This document shows positions 45,056 through 55,829 of a stretch of DNA of 64,000 bases, in pieces. The DNA is taken from contig CM050450.1 in the NCBI GenBank assembly GCA_027563935.2, forward strand, positions 28,693,439-28,757,438. The letters run 5' to 3'. Numbering within the stretch: position 1 is the stretch's first letter; each line of letters opens with the position of its first letter. Made by a program: the position numbers and the translations under genes. Origin of the DNA: Costus lasius (taxonomy: Eukaryota; Streptophyta; Magnoliopsida; Zingiberales; Costaceae). The notes beneath the pieces are model-generated. The model had not been told where the DNA came from. It ran no database searches and was given only the letters and a program-made list of their open reading frames with translations.

Positions 45056-45984
45056 GGTGTTCGTTGCTGCAGGAATCTACAACAATGCAAGAACAGCAAG
45101 GTCAGTATCAATGTTAAGAATCAATCAGGACTTAAGAATGATTCTTTTTCTCACTATTTTATCTGGCTGAAAAATCCAGCAAAACAGCCCGAAAGAGTAG
45201 AACTCTTTTAGTGAGATGGGATCCAGATTTCATACTTGGTCTCCGCGTCCCGCTCAGGCGAGATAAGATGCACAGAGATGACAAGCACTAATTTCTGGTA
45301 GGCTGCCCCAGCCAATTGCCAACCCGTGCGATTCCCCTTCACCTGGGCAATCCAGCAGACTGTGCCAACTGAGTTGGTACAACACAGTCTCTGATCCCTC
45401 AGATGGCTGCCTCCATGCGCTACCATATGCGCCACATATGTAGCCTACATGGTCAAGCTGACCCGACCTACTCCCTGGACCACCACGTGCTATGCTGAGC
45501 AACGAGAAGCGATAAATCCCTTCTCTATAACACGCAGGTGTAATCCCGCACCGTCTGAAGATAGATGGACGTGCCCACTGAGTGGGTACAACACGGCTCC
45601 AACGATAGTCAGAACAGTGAGGTTTCGCGTCAGAAGGCATTACGTGCTTGATATTTTAGCGTTTGGATTTTAACGGTCTTTTATCTTCTTACTATCAGGC
45701 AAATCCTATGGCTATAGCAGAAGATAAATAACTCATACAATTCTAATTATTAAACAATAAAAGAAAGCATGGATCTTATGTGGTAAAAGCCCATAGCCTA
45801 AGTAAGACCTTAATTAATTTAAGTCTTCACTTGCTTTTCTTGGGTCTTTTGCATCTCATCTGGTCCAACCCAGGGCCCTAGCGCTCAATGCAGCTCAGGT
45901 GCGCCCACCAGCTGAATGCGCCTCTGCGATGTGTGCTTTTGTGCTCTTGTCTAATCAAATATATTTTGATCTATCTAGACAAGC

Positions 45985-46089
45985 TTGACTCGCAGGTCAA
46001 TTATACAAATTAATTAAAAAAGTGATTCGCAGATCACAATAAAAATTAATTTACAAGTTTAATTCCAGGCTCGCAGGCCCCAGCACAGC
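45985..46089 (-). promoter_or_regulatory. Three-hairpin CTGCGA cassette, Copia-5
   Basis: TTGAC/GTCAA at 45985-46000, GTGAT/ATCAC at 46022-46037 and GGC/GCC at 46078-46089. The spacing between hairpins differs slightly from Copia-1 and Copia-3 while stems and loops are kept. Confidence 0.7.
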
Positions 46090-46814
46090 ACACATTAAAT
46101 TGGGCATCCCACATAAGATTAAATAAACAAACATCATGGCATCATGCAATCAACATGTGATCCATTATAAAGAAAATAAAAGTTTTGAAAACCCATTGGC
46201 ATCAATTTTAATTTTCTTATGTGCCCTACAACCTTACAACGGTCCATTGATAGGGATCCACTCAACAATCTAGTTAGATCCATGCCCTTTCATGCACCAA
46301 GTCCTAACTGACTCGAGTTGACCTAATGGTCAACCATGCATGCGCCAAGGGCTGAACAACCAACATGAGTTCTGGCAAGCGGGTGTGACCCCGGGCCTAA
46401 CTCATGTGTGTTCACTGGTTGTCTCAACCAGACCTCGCTACACGCCTGTGATGCAATCGACCTATAGCCACCTCGTGCTTGTGCACAGGTGCCATCTGGT
46501 CGATCCATCTAGGCTGTCAGATGGTCTGATCAGACTATGTGGATCTAACCTAGAGGGTGACTTCAACCCCATCAACCCGTCTAAGGGTTTATAGTAAGTG
46601 CATATAGATCTAAATGTTTGCGCGCAAGTAGATATAAGTTTTGATGAAATACCATTCAACATACTTAACATGCGCCAACAAGAACATGCATAAACATGAA
46701 CATCACACATGCGCCAAACACCTAAAACCTAGCATGTGGTTGCGCATGTGAAATAGATCTATACTAACAAGGATCACAAAACAAACAAAGCAATCATATG
46801 AACATATATTAACC

Positions 46815-46826
46815 GCTCTGATACCA
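46815..46826 (-). promoter_or_regulatory. Primer-binding site (initiator tRNA-Met), Copia-5
   Basis: TGGTATCAGAGC on the minus strand, two bases from the LTR. Confidence 0.93.
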
Positions 46827-46828
46827 AT

Positions 46829-48539
46829 TGTTAGGGTCCCCTTCAAGGGGGAGCGAGAAACCCTAAGGTGAGTACCCCTTTCGAGAGGGGGGGGGCGCAA
46901 GTGACCTTTCTTTGTCTTAGCAGCGGAATTAGGGTTTCACATTTGATCGCATGCTATACATTCATATGATCAACTTAAACATCAAGTGAAAGATGCGTTA
47001 CCATGGCCATGAGAACGAGGCGGCTTGGAAGCAAAGACCAAGAGAGATCTTCTCCACAAGTGACGCACACAAGAAGAGAGATGGCTTCTTCTTGTTGATC
47101 TTTGTGCTAGCAAAGATCTTCAAGTGTCCTTGCCGAATGGAAGGGATGGGAGACGAGATCTTGCTTGGGCGAGAGCTCCACATGTTCGTCCACCTCTCCT
47201 CCACACGCAAATTGCAAGAAGCCAAGCAAAGTGAAGTCAAGTGGTGAACGGCTTGGCGTTAGGCGTTTTGAAGAAGAGGCCTTGATGACTTACCATAAAT
47301 GGAAGCATGCACTCATAAACGACCAAAACGCCTTCACCCTTTCGAACCATGCGTTCACATAAGTGAACCGGTTCTCTTTTGGTTCAATTGCATTTGGTTC
47401 AACAAACCAAATCAAATAAGCCCAAGCCCCCTTTGGTCTAGATCATATCAAACCCTAAGGTTCAAGATCTAACCGTTCATCTCCTGATGCTCCTGATCTC
47501 ACCGATCTAGCATCACCTCTCTCGATCGAAGCTTACCGATCTCAAGCCCTAATCAATCAAACATGATCAGACCAGATCTCACTTACAATCAGAGATTAAA
47601 TCCCTTTAAACTGAACCCAAATAATTCAGTCCACACGATCTGACTCAAGTAAGCCATATCATCAAATTGTGCGACCCTGAGGGTTTCCTTTAAATGTCGG
47701 TAACGATAACTTTCGTTATCACGATCAGTGAGGGGTATCTAGCAACACATCACTGTCTCCCGATATAAAGGAAAGAGTCTTCCAAGACTACTCCCAAAAC
47801 ACAGCACAAGGGTGAATGCACTTCACTAGGCATACATGTTTCCTTTGCCACTGGATGTTCTTATTGGACAAGCATGTCAAGCCTGTGACTCCAATATGAT
47901 GAGCATGATTAGATCAGATGAACATAGTCACCTGGGTATGGCCATACACTTTCTCAATCATCTCATTCAGGGGGGCCCCTTTAGAACACCACACTCCTTG
48001 AACAAGGAGACGGCAATCCTTTATCTATCACTAGTGTCCTAACCTGACTCATGATCATTATCCAAGATAGTCTATAATCATTATGTTTCAAATGATATTG
48101 AACTACCTCAAAACAATGACAATCATCATCTAGAAACACAAGTGATCTCAAGTCAGAGGACATGTGCCACTTGATGCAAACAAGGATTATTCACATTGTG
48201 ACAAGCAATTGAATATCCTAGTAGGGTCTGTCCAGTACATCCAATGTACCCATGAGTCTACATCTTATTCCATGCTCGAAGCATCCTATAAGATTAGAAC
48301 ACATATTAGTCTCAATCATATCAAGGCTGTCTCATGTTCACCAAGATATCTCGACTAAGGACATATGCATGTCAGCCTAGCTGAACAGCATTGAGACATT
48401 ATTCAGAAGCACAGTTATTGCAGCAGACAATGTAACAAACTGAATAATAACTATTGCCTTTATAAACACAAGAGTTTATTACATGATACTTTTACAATCC
48501 CAAGGCCTCAAACATTAGCCTTAAGGGCATACCCTAACA
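46829..48539 (-). repeat. Copia-5 5' LTR
   Basis: 1711 bp, paired with 39439-41150. The U5-end hairpin CCCC-TTGAA-GGGG is as in Copia-1. Confidence 0.95.
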
Positions 48540-51077
48540 GCACATGCTAAGTAAAACCAAGTTCAGGAAAAGTCGATCTGAAAATTTTCGAGAATCCATA
48601 CATAGAATCTCCACGAAACATAATTTCACAAATGTACCTGCCACCACGCAATACTTGCACTAGACATATGCAAGTCAACAGTTATATCAAAACCACATAA
48701 AATCCGTAAAATCCATAAATCACGTAAGGGTACCTGCCACCAGGCAATACTTGCACTAGACATATGCAAGTTCACATTTATATCAAATCGGATCGCAAAA
48801 TACGAATCAAATCGAAATTCGAAGCAAAGCCACAATATCGGTTTTATAAACTCATGGAACTAACATCAATGACCCAAACACCGAAAACAGGCCAAAGCCC
48901 TCGGTGACACAAAAATCAAAATCTCAAAACTGCCACAACCGGCAACACTAGTTCACAAAGTTTAGCCATAACCGGCCCAGTTAACTAAACACAAATAAAT
49001 CTTATACATCGCACCAGCATAGTTGTAGAGAAAATCACAATATCCATAACATACGCTAACTCAGACAATGCGCCCCTGCTCTACACCTGAAAATAATGAG
49101 GGGTGAGCTACACAGCCCAGTGAGTGGATAGTCTCAATCGACCATCCATAACATACACTCAAAGATACATGCAGATTGTTTTTTTTTTAAAAATCTTTAG
49201 CAGAACATTATGTCAACATATAACTAAAACAAGGAACAAAAAACAAAGAATAGAAAACAAAGGACAGAACTCATATAAACAATTAAATGTACAGACATCA
49301 CACAAATGTCACCCCAGAGTAACCAAAGTTCTAGAGCCATACTCTAAACCAACTAAACACACCAACCACTTTGTTGTTCAGCATAAATCAAGAGTGACCC
49401 CTAGGGTCCAACCCGGCTCTGGCCTAAGCACTGGGAGAAGCCTGCAAATCACATGCAACACAAACATGGACAGTGTGTAGACTCAAGAGGTGATCCCCAT
49501 CCGGTCAAGATGTGATACCTTGATCTACACCACCCCATAACACAAAAATCTAAAAGTCTAAGAGTGATGAAATCAAGAGGTGGCCCCTGTCCGACCAAGA
49601 CATGGCACTTTGCATCAATCACTCGTTCTCCCAAAGGGTTCTTTACTGAACAACCACTAGACACACCTTATATCTTATTTCACAAAAGTGGACTCCTAAG
49701 TGTTAACCAGACTCTAGGATAGTCATCTTCATCACGATAATCACAACAGACAGGCTGAAACATCAACCCCCACATATCACAATACACAGGCTGAAATCTC
49801 CAAGCCCTAACATATCACATATAGACTATCCCCTTGAGTACACAGTTACACTTAGCCTTAGTCCTATCCATAATGGTTACACAGACCACAACACCTAACA
49901 TTCGAAACCACATATAACCACATAATGTAGTGTAGTGTCCTTAGGTTTCATGCTGATCAGTTTAGTATAACCTTGCTAAGTTATCACCCAAGTTTCTCAA
50001 ACAAGGATACATGGCCATAAATATATAACATGCTGCACATAGAGAAATAATCATGGATCCTATAACATTATTAGCATTTATCAGGACATCCATAAAATCA
50101 ACATTAAACACATAATACTACATGTAGCCCACGGTTTCTACAACATATTATCTACTTAAACTTTAACCTTAGTTAACAAGAATTTAATGCTCAAGAATCA
50201 CTGACTTAAAACTACCTAAATTCCATTCAAGAAATATCGTAAAATTCATGTTGCAAGGTTTCGGTTTTCATGAAAGATACACCTTGAGTTTCGGTTTTTA
50301 ACATGGTAAAATTTCCAAGAAATCAAATCTATCATCTAGCACAACCAAGTGGATATAATTCAAATAAGACACCCCACTCACCTCTTATCTTGAACCGTGA
50401 ACACCAAGAAGAAATTCTCTCCACCAAAACTCGTCTAAGGGTCTTAATGTTCCACCAAAGTTCTTAGGTAGACGCCACCAAAGGAAGAGAAAACGCCACC
50501 AAGCACCAAGGAACGCCGGCCAAGGGAAGAAGGAAGAAGAAGAATTTCGTCCAAGCCTCCAAGGAATCGCCAAGGTTCGTCCAAGCCTTCAAGAAATCGC
50601 CAACTTCTTTGCCCTAGCCGTCCGCCCCCCTTTGGATTTTCAGTTTTTAAATTTTTAAACCCGCTAACTAATTAATTCGAATAGGGTTTATGAATTAACC
50701 CACTTACTGATTAATTCAAATTTTAAACCCAAAATCCATCTAATTTAAGTGTAAACCCAATAACCCATAATTAATTATTCACTTAAGCGAAAATCCAATA
50801 GGATTTAATTAACATCCAATAAGCTCTAATTAATTAATTACTAGAGTCAAAATCCATTAAGACTTAAATTAACATCCACTAACCCTTTGCCACTAATTTA
50901 TAAATAACCCCTAAAGGTTTTAGAGATAAAACTCTCCCCACATCCTAGAGTTTACAAAATCAAAACATAGAAAAATATCACAGCCAATGATTTTATTTAA
51001 ATCAAAATAAAATATCACAATCAAAGATTTAAATCAAGAATAATACTTACAAGGACTTAAGATCCTTGGATCTTACA
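48540..51077 (-). repeat. Gypsy-4 3' LTR, main fragment
   Basis: Starts with the second GCACA copy and matches 55907-58431. It ends GATCCTTGGATCTTACA next to the polypurine tract. It holds a duplicated block at 48634-48771, two copies of the 'aagtgcca...ccacctcttg' repeat at about 49483-49613, and a gene-free AT-rich end. Confidence 0.95.
48634..48771. repeat. 96-bp-spaced duplicate in Gypsy-4 LTR
   Basis: A ~42-bp block beginning GTACCTGCCACCA occurs at 48634 and 48730, each containing the inverted pair CTTGCA/TGCAAG. It is also at 56001/56097 in the other LTR and, inverted, at 62337-62483 in the solo LTR. Confidence 0.85.
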
Positions 51078-51090
51078 TTCCTCCCTCCTT
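51078..51090 (-). promoter_or_regulatory. Polypurine tract, Gypsy-4
   Basis: Minus strand AAGGAGGGAGGAA between the pol stop (51107) and the 3' LTR. Confidence 0.9.
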
Positions 51091-51106
51091 ATAAAGCTTT
51101 AGTCCT

Positions 51107-54100
51107 CTAAAGCTCAACATTCATATCATCAAAAAGATAAGCATACAACCTCCTCATATCAGCTTCAGTCTCCCAGGTCGCCTCCTCAACCGACTGATTT
51201 CCCCAGATAACTTTTACCAAAGGTATAGACTTGTTCCTCAGAACTTTATCCTTTCTATCCACAATCCGGAGAGGTCTTTCCTCAAAGGTCAAATCACTCT
51301 GAATCTGAAGAGGTTCCAACTCCAATACATGAGATGGATCAGGATGATACTTCCTCAAGGCAGAGACATGGAATACATTATGCACATGTTCCAAAGCAGG
51401 AGGTAAAGCTAACCTGTAAGCCACTGGACCAACTCTCTCAATAATGTCAAAAGGTCCCACAAACCTCGGGCTCAGCTTTCCTTTCTTGCCAAACCGCATA
51501 ACACCCTTAGTAGGTGACACCTTTAAGAAAACATGATCCCCTACCATAAACTCTAGGGAACGACGACGGTCATCAGCATAACTCTTCTGTCTGTCCCGAG
51601 AAATCTTCAGTTTATCCTGAATCTCTCTGACCTTATCAGTAGTTTCCTGTACTGCATCAGATCTCAAAATCAATCTATCACCGGTTTCCTCCCAACACAA
51701 GGGAGTCCTACACCTTCTCCCATACAAAGCCTCATAAGGAGCCATCTGAATACTGGAGTGGAAGCTATTATTATAGGTGAACTCTATCAAAGATAGATCC
51801 CGGTTCCACTCAGAACTCCAATCAACCACATAAACTCTCAACAGATCTTCTAAAGTCTGGATAGTACGCTCCGTCTGGCCATCAGACTGAGGATGGTATG
51901 CTGTACTAAAATTCAACTTAGTACCCAAACCCTCCTGTAAACTCTTCCAAAACCTGGACAGAAACCGAGAGTCCCTATCAGACACAATATCAACAGGCAC
52001 TCCATGCAGTCTGACTATCTCATCAATGTACAACCTAGCCAATCTCTCTAAAGGATAAGTCATCTTGATCGGGAGAAAGTGGGCTGATTTAGTGAGTCTA
52101 TCAACAATCACCCAAATAGCATCATGACCCAATCTGGTTCTGGGCAAACCACACACAAAGTCCATACTGATGCATTCCCACTTCCACTCAGGAATAGGAA
52201 GGGGCTGCAACAAACCACCAGGCTTCTGGTGTTCAGCCTTTACAGTCTGACAGGTTAAACACCTAGAGACAAAATCGATTACCTCTTTCTTCATCCCCGG
52301 CCACCAAAAGCTCTTCTTAAGGTCCTGATACATCTTAGTCACACCAGGGTGTAGAGAATATTTGGAGTTATGGCTATCCTCCAATATTTCTTTCCTCAAG
52401 CTCGGTTCCTCAGGGACACACACCCTTCCACGGAACCGGAGAACACCATCATCAGACAAGCTAAAATCCTGAACTTCACCCGCAACCAAACTATCCCTGA
52501 TCTGAGCTAATTTCGGATCCACAGACTGCTGATCTCTGATCTTCTGCAACAAAACAGACTGTACTCTGAGGAAAGCCACATAACCCGACTGAACTCTAGG
52601 AGAAACACTGATCCTGAGATCTCTAAACTCCTGCAATAACTGCCACTCACTGACCCGTAGTGCCGCTACTGAAGCTACTGGATGTCTGCTCAGTGCATCA
52701 GCCACTACATTGGCCTTTCCAGCCTGATACTGAATAGTGAAGTCATAGTCTTTGATCAACTCCATCCATCTTATCTGTCTCATGTTCAACTCCTTCTGAG
52801 TGAAGATGTACTTGAGACTCTGGTGGTCAGTGAACAGATCAAACTCTTGACCCAACAAATAGTGACGCCATATCTTCAGAGCAAAGACTACGGCCGCCAA
52901 CTCCAAGTCATGAGTAGGGTAGTTCAACTCATACTCCTTCAGTTGTCTCGAAGCATAAGCTACCACACTACTCTTCTGCATCAAGACACAACCCAACCCC
53001 TTGCCTGAAGCATCCGTATAGACAGTAAACCTTTCCCCATCACTAGGAATAATGAGGATCGGTGTACTAGTCAACCTTCTCTTTAGCTCCTGAAAGCTCT
53101 CTTCACACTTGTCATCCCAATTAAACTTGGCCTCCTTTCTGGTCAATTTAGTTAAAGGACCCGCCAGTTTGGAGAATCCCTCAACAAACCTCCGGTAGTA
53201 ACCTGCTAGACCCAGGAAACTTCTGATCTCAGTAGCACTAGTCGGTCTTCCCCAATTAAGGATGGCTTGCACTTTAACTGGATCCACAGACACCCCCTGA
53301 CCAGAAATCACATGCCCAAGGAAGCTGATCTTTTCTAGCCAAAACTCACACTTACTGGCCTTGGCATATAATCGGTTTTTCCTTAGGATCTCCAGCACTC
53401 TGCGCAAGTCACTGACATGATCCGAAGTAGTCCGAGAATACACCAAGATATCATCTATGAAGACTACCACACATGAATCAAGTAATTCATGAAATACCCT
53501 GTTCATCAAATCCATGAAGACAGCAGGTGCATTCGTCAGTCCAAAAGGCATAACTAGAAATTCAAAATGCCCATACCTGGTCCTGAACGCAGTCTTAAAT
53601 ATATCCTCATCCTTGACCCTAAACTGGTAATACCCTGATCTCAGATCAATCTTAGAGTACACTGTAGCTCCCTGTAATTGATCAAATAGATCATCAATTC
53701 TGGGGAGAGGATACCTATTCTTGATAGTCACTTGGTTCAGTTGCTTGTAGTCTATACACATCCTCAGGGTTCCATCCTTCTTCTTTACGAACAGCACTGG
53801 TGCTCCCCAGGGAGAAGCACTAGGCCGGATGTAACCTTTCTCCAGCAATTCCTCCAGTTGCTTCTTAAGTTCAGCCAACTCTGAGGTAGCCATGCGGTAA
53901 GGAGCTCTGGAGATAGGTGCAGTACCTGGCACCAACTCAATGCCAAACTCTACCTCTCGTATTGGTGGCAAGCCTGAAAATTCTTCAGAGAACACATCAG
54001 GAAACTCTTGCACCACCGCCATCTGAGTCAAATCAGGAGTAGAATCATCCTGCACCTTAACATGTGCAATATAACCCTTACACCCACTAGCAAGTAACTT

Positions 54101-55216
54101 TCTGGCCTGCAGGAAAGATATCACATGTGGTCCTTGATCTGACACCAGACCTCTCACAAAAAGCCGACTCCCATCTAGCAGATTCAAGGTGATTACTTTC
54201 TCAAAGCAATCCACAGTGGCATGATGTGAGGATAACCAATCCATACCTAGGATGATATCATAGTCTTGCATGTCTAAAAGGATTAGATCTACAAGAAACT
54301 CATAACCCTCTACATGCACTACACAATCAACACAAACAGTGTCTGTAGATGATGATTTTCCTAAGGGAGTACTTACAGACACAACATAATCCATCACCTT
54401 AGGTAATACAGGTAAACATGCAGCAAATCTAACAGATACAAAAGATAAATTTGCACCAGGGTCAAATAAGATGCGAGCTAACTGATCGAATACAAATAAA
54501 GTACCTTCCACGACGGATCGGGAAGCCCGTGTATCCTTCTCAGCCACAGCATAAACTCGAGTCTGGACTGTAGGCTTATCTGTGCCTCTCTGCTGCATCT
54601 CAGGCTCTTTGCAGTCTTTGATCATGTGCCCAGGTTTCTTACACCTGAAGCATACACCATTCTTCTTATAACAATCCCTCATCAGATGTCCTTTGAGCCC
54701 ACAATGATGACAAATCTGATCCTCTGTGTTACCGTTCCTTGCATCCCTGGATTGCTGCGGTGCATCCCTGGACTGCTGCGGTGCCTTGTGAGAGTAAGGC
54801 TTATACCTGCCCTTCTTGTAGTCCTTATGCTTAGGGTACTTCTTACCCTTGCCGCCATCACCATACCGAGGAGCTGCCGCCTCAGCTGCAGGAATCACAG
54901 TCATGGTAGCACTAGAACTCCTCTCAGATATGTATCTCTCGATGGTGCGTGCTCGCCCAACAGTCTCACTATAAGTCTCCAAGTGCTGAGCACCAACCTG
55001 TTCTCGAATGTCCCATCTGAGACCTCTGAGAAACTTGGTAGCCCTCCTCTTTTCAGTGTTTATCAGGTGAGGGGCATACTTTCCCAATTTAGTGAACTGC
55101 AACTCATACTGGTCCACAGTCATATCACCCTGCTCCAGGTGAATAAATTCCACCTCTCGGTCCTCTACCAAGCTATCAGGGAAATACTTCTCGTTAAATT
55201 GAGACAAGAAGTAGGG
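51107..55216 (-). CDS. Gypsy-4 gag C-terminus to chromodomain polyprotein
   Basis: The open phase runs uninterrupted from just after a TAG to 51107. Counted from 55207, two zinc knuckles ([14 protein letters not shown] and [14 protein letters not shown]) lie near residues 164-200. The protease has D-P-G instead of the usual D-S/T-G near 247. RT carries FIDDILVYS near 583, and RNase H has [14 protein letters not shown]. Integrase has HPGVTKMY...CLTCQ, the DDE blocks and [14 protein letters not shown] chromodomain near 1319-1360 ([20 protein letters not shown]) ends the protein. Chromodomains can direct integration to marked chromatin. No internal ATG near 55207 is evident (the frame there starts at TTG), so translation should depend on the upstream gag start and the amber codon at 55217. 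Confidence 0.92.
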   Translation of the reverse strand, partial: PYFLSQFNEKYFPDSLVEDREVEFIHLEQGDMTVDQYELQFTKLGKYAPHLINTEKRRATKFLRGLRWDIREQVGAQHLETYSETVGRARTIERYISERSSSATMTVIPAAEAAAPRYGDGGKGKKYPKHKDYKKGRYKPYSHKAPQQSRDAPQQSRDARNGNTEDQICHHCGLKGHLMRDCYKKNGVCFRCKKPGHMIKDCKEPEMQQRGTDKPTVQTRVYAVAEKDTRASRSVVEGTLFVFDQLARILFDPGANLSFVSVRFAACLPVLPKVMDYVVSVSTPLGKSSSTDTVCVDCVVHVEGYEFLVDLILLDMQDYDIILGMDWLSSHHATVDCFEKVITLNLLDGSRLFVRGLVSDQGPHVISFLQARKLLASGCKGYIAHVKVQDDSTPDLTQMAVVQEFPDVFSEEFSGLPPIREVEFGIELVPGTAPISRAPYRMATSELAELKKQLEELLEKGYIRPSASPWGAPVLFVKKKDGTLRMCIDYKQLNQVTIKNRYPLPRIDDLFDQLQGATVYSKIDLRSGYYQFRVKDEDIFKTAFRTRYGHFEFLVMPFGLTNAPAVFMDLMNRVFHELLDSCVVVFIDDILVYSRTTSDHVSDLRRVLEILRKNRLYAKASKCEFWLEKISFLGHVISGQGVSVDPVKVQAILNWGRPTSATEIRSFLGLAGYYRRFVEGFSKLAGPLTKLTRKEAKFNWDDKCEESFQELKRRLTSTPILIIPSDGERFTVYTDASGKGLGCVLMQKSSVVAYASRQLKEYELNYPTHDLELAAVVFALKIWRHYLLGQEFDLFTDHQSLKYIFTQKELNMRQIRWMELIKDYDFTIQYQAGKANVVADALSRHPVASVAALRVSEWQLLQEFRDLRISVSPRVQSGYVAFLRVQSVLLQKIRDQQSVDPKLAQIRDSLVAGEVQDFSLSDDGVLRFRGRVCVPEEPSLRKEILEDSHNSKYSLHPGVTKMYQDLKKSFWWPGMKKEVIDFVSRCLTCQTVKAEHQKPGGLLQPLPIPEWKWECISMDFVCGLPRTRLGHDAIWVIVDRLTKSAHFLPIKMTYPLERLARLYIDEIVRLHGVPVDIVSDRDSRFLSRFWKSLQEGLGTKLNFSTAYHPQSDGQTERTIQTLEDLLRVYVVDWSSEWNRDLSLIEFTYNNSFHSSIQMAPYEALYGRRCRTPLCWEETGDRLILRSDAVQETTDKVREIQDKLKISRDRQKSYADDRRRSLEFMVGDHVFLKVSPTKGVMRFGKKGKLSPRFVGPFDIIERVGPVAYRLALPPALEHVHNVFHVSALRKYHPDPSHVLELEPLQIQSDLTFEERPLRIVDRKDKVLRNKSIPLVKVIWGNQSVEEATWETEADMRRLYAYLFDDMNVEL

Positions 55217-55702
55217 CTAATTTACTGCTTCATGTCTTTCTGCAGCTAACCTCACCACGCCCTTCCACCACTCATCTGCGTCACCACGCATCATGTAGGT
55301 GGCCAGACACAGCTTGTCCTCATCTGAGCAACGCATGACTTTAAAAATCTTTTCCAAGCACAACTGCCAGTTCTCTGCAGTACTTGATTCTGGGCCCCCA
55401 TAAAAGGAACTAGGACCCAGTTTCTGGAATTCACTCTCAAGCGAGGCATAGCGCCTGTGAGCATCTTCCCGATAGTCATTCCCCACCGCCCGAGTAGTAG
55501 TCTGGGATCTCTCCTGAGTCAATTGCTGCAAGAGCTGCTGTTGCGCTTCTTGATGCTGAGTCTGTTGCTGCTGCAGCATCTGAGCTTGCCTCTCTATCAT
55601 GGCACCCTGTTGCCGTACCATGCCTGTCAGAGCCTCAATGGTTCTCGTGAGATCTGAGGTCTGCTCACCCTCGCCGCTAGCATTTCCTCTGGATCGCACC
55701 AT
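55217..55702 (-). CDS. Gypsy-4 gag N-terminal part, ending at in-frame amber
   Basis: 161 codons from ATG at 55702, with a glutamine-rich segment (QQQQTQHQEAQQQLLQQL, likely coiled-coil) near residues 43-65. The start of the gag core is AENWQLCLEKIFKVMRCSDE. It stops at TAG (55217-55219); the next codons stay in the same phase and continue the gag core, at a site where relatives usually have tryptophan. So this is one gag interrupted by one codon, either a G-to-A mutation or, less likely, a readthrough signal. Confidence 0.88.
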   Translation of the reverse strand: MVRSRGNASGEGEQTSDLTRTIEALTGMVRQQGAMIERQAQMLQQQQTQHQEAQQQLLQQLTQERSQTTTRAVGNDYREDAHRRYASLESEFQKLGPSSFYGGPESSTAENWQLCLEKIFKVMRCSDEDKLCLATYMMRGDADEWWKGVVRLAAERHEAVN

Positions 55703-55829
55703 CTTAAATTCCTACACACACATTCCATAGTAAGGAAAGCAAACATAAACCTATCAGGTGTCTAGCAATACACAAACATGTTTTCCCCCCGAACTAAGTT
55801 TTAGCTAGCCAACTGCTCTGATACCATTT
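55703..55829 (-). promoter_or_regulatory. Gypsy-4 short leader and primer-binding site
   Basis: TGGTATCAGAGC on the minus strand at 55815-55826, three bases from the LTR, then a short leader to gag. Initiator-Met priming fits Tekay/Del. Confidence 0.9.

Larger units (their letters stand above)
45056..46828 (-). other. Copia-5 leader
   Basis: A 1.77-kb leader with the same hairpins as Copia-1: TCA hairpins at 45361-45381 and 45570-45590 and the CTGCGA cassette at 45985-46089. No coding frame is credible. Confidence 0.85.
39439..48539 (-). mobile_element. Copia-5: intact Angela/BARE-like element
   Basis: A 9.1-kb insertion in the Gypsy-4 3' LTR with the duplication GCACA at 39434-39438 and 48540-48544. 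It has both LTRs (1712 and 1711 bp), primer site, leader, open gag-pol and polypurine tract. The LTRs differ by about nine substitutions plus G-run length by my count. It is the youngest layer in its nest and a candidate autonomous copy. Confidence 0.96.

Noticed and set aside
54626..55249. 207-residue plus-strand frame
   Set aside because: It is the antisense of Gypsy-4 gag, low-complexity and without a recognisable domain.
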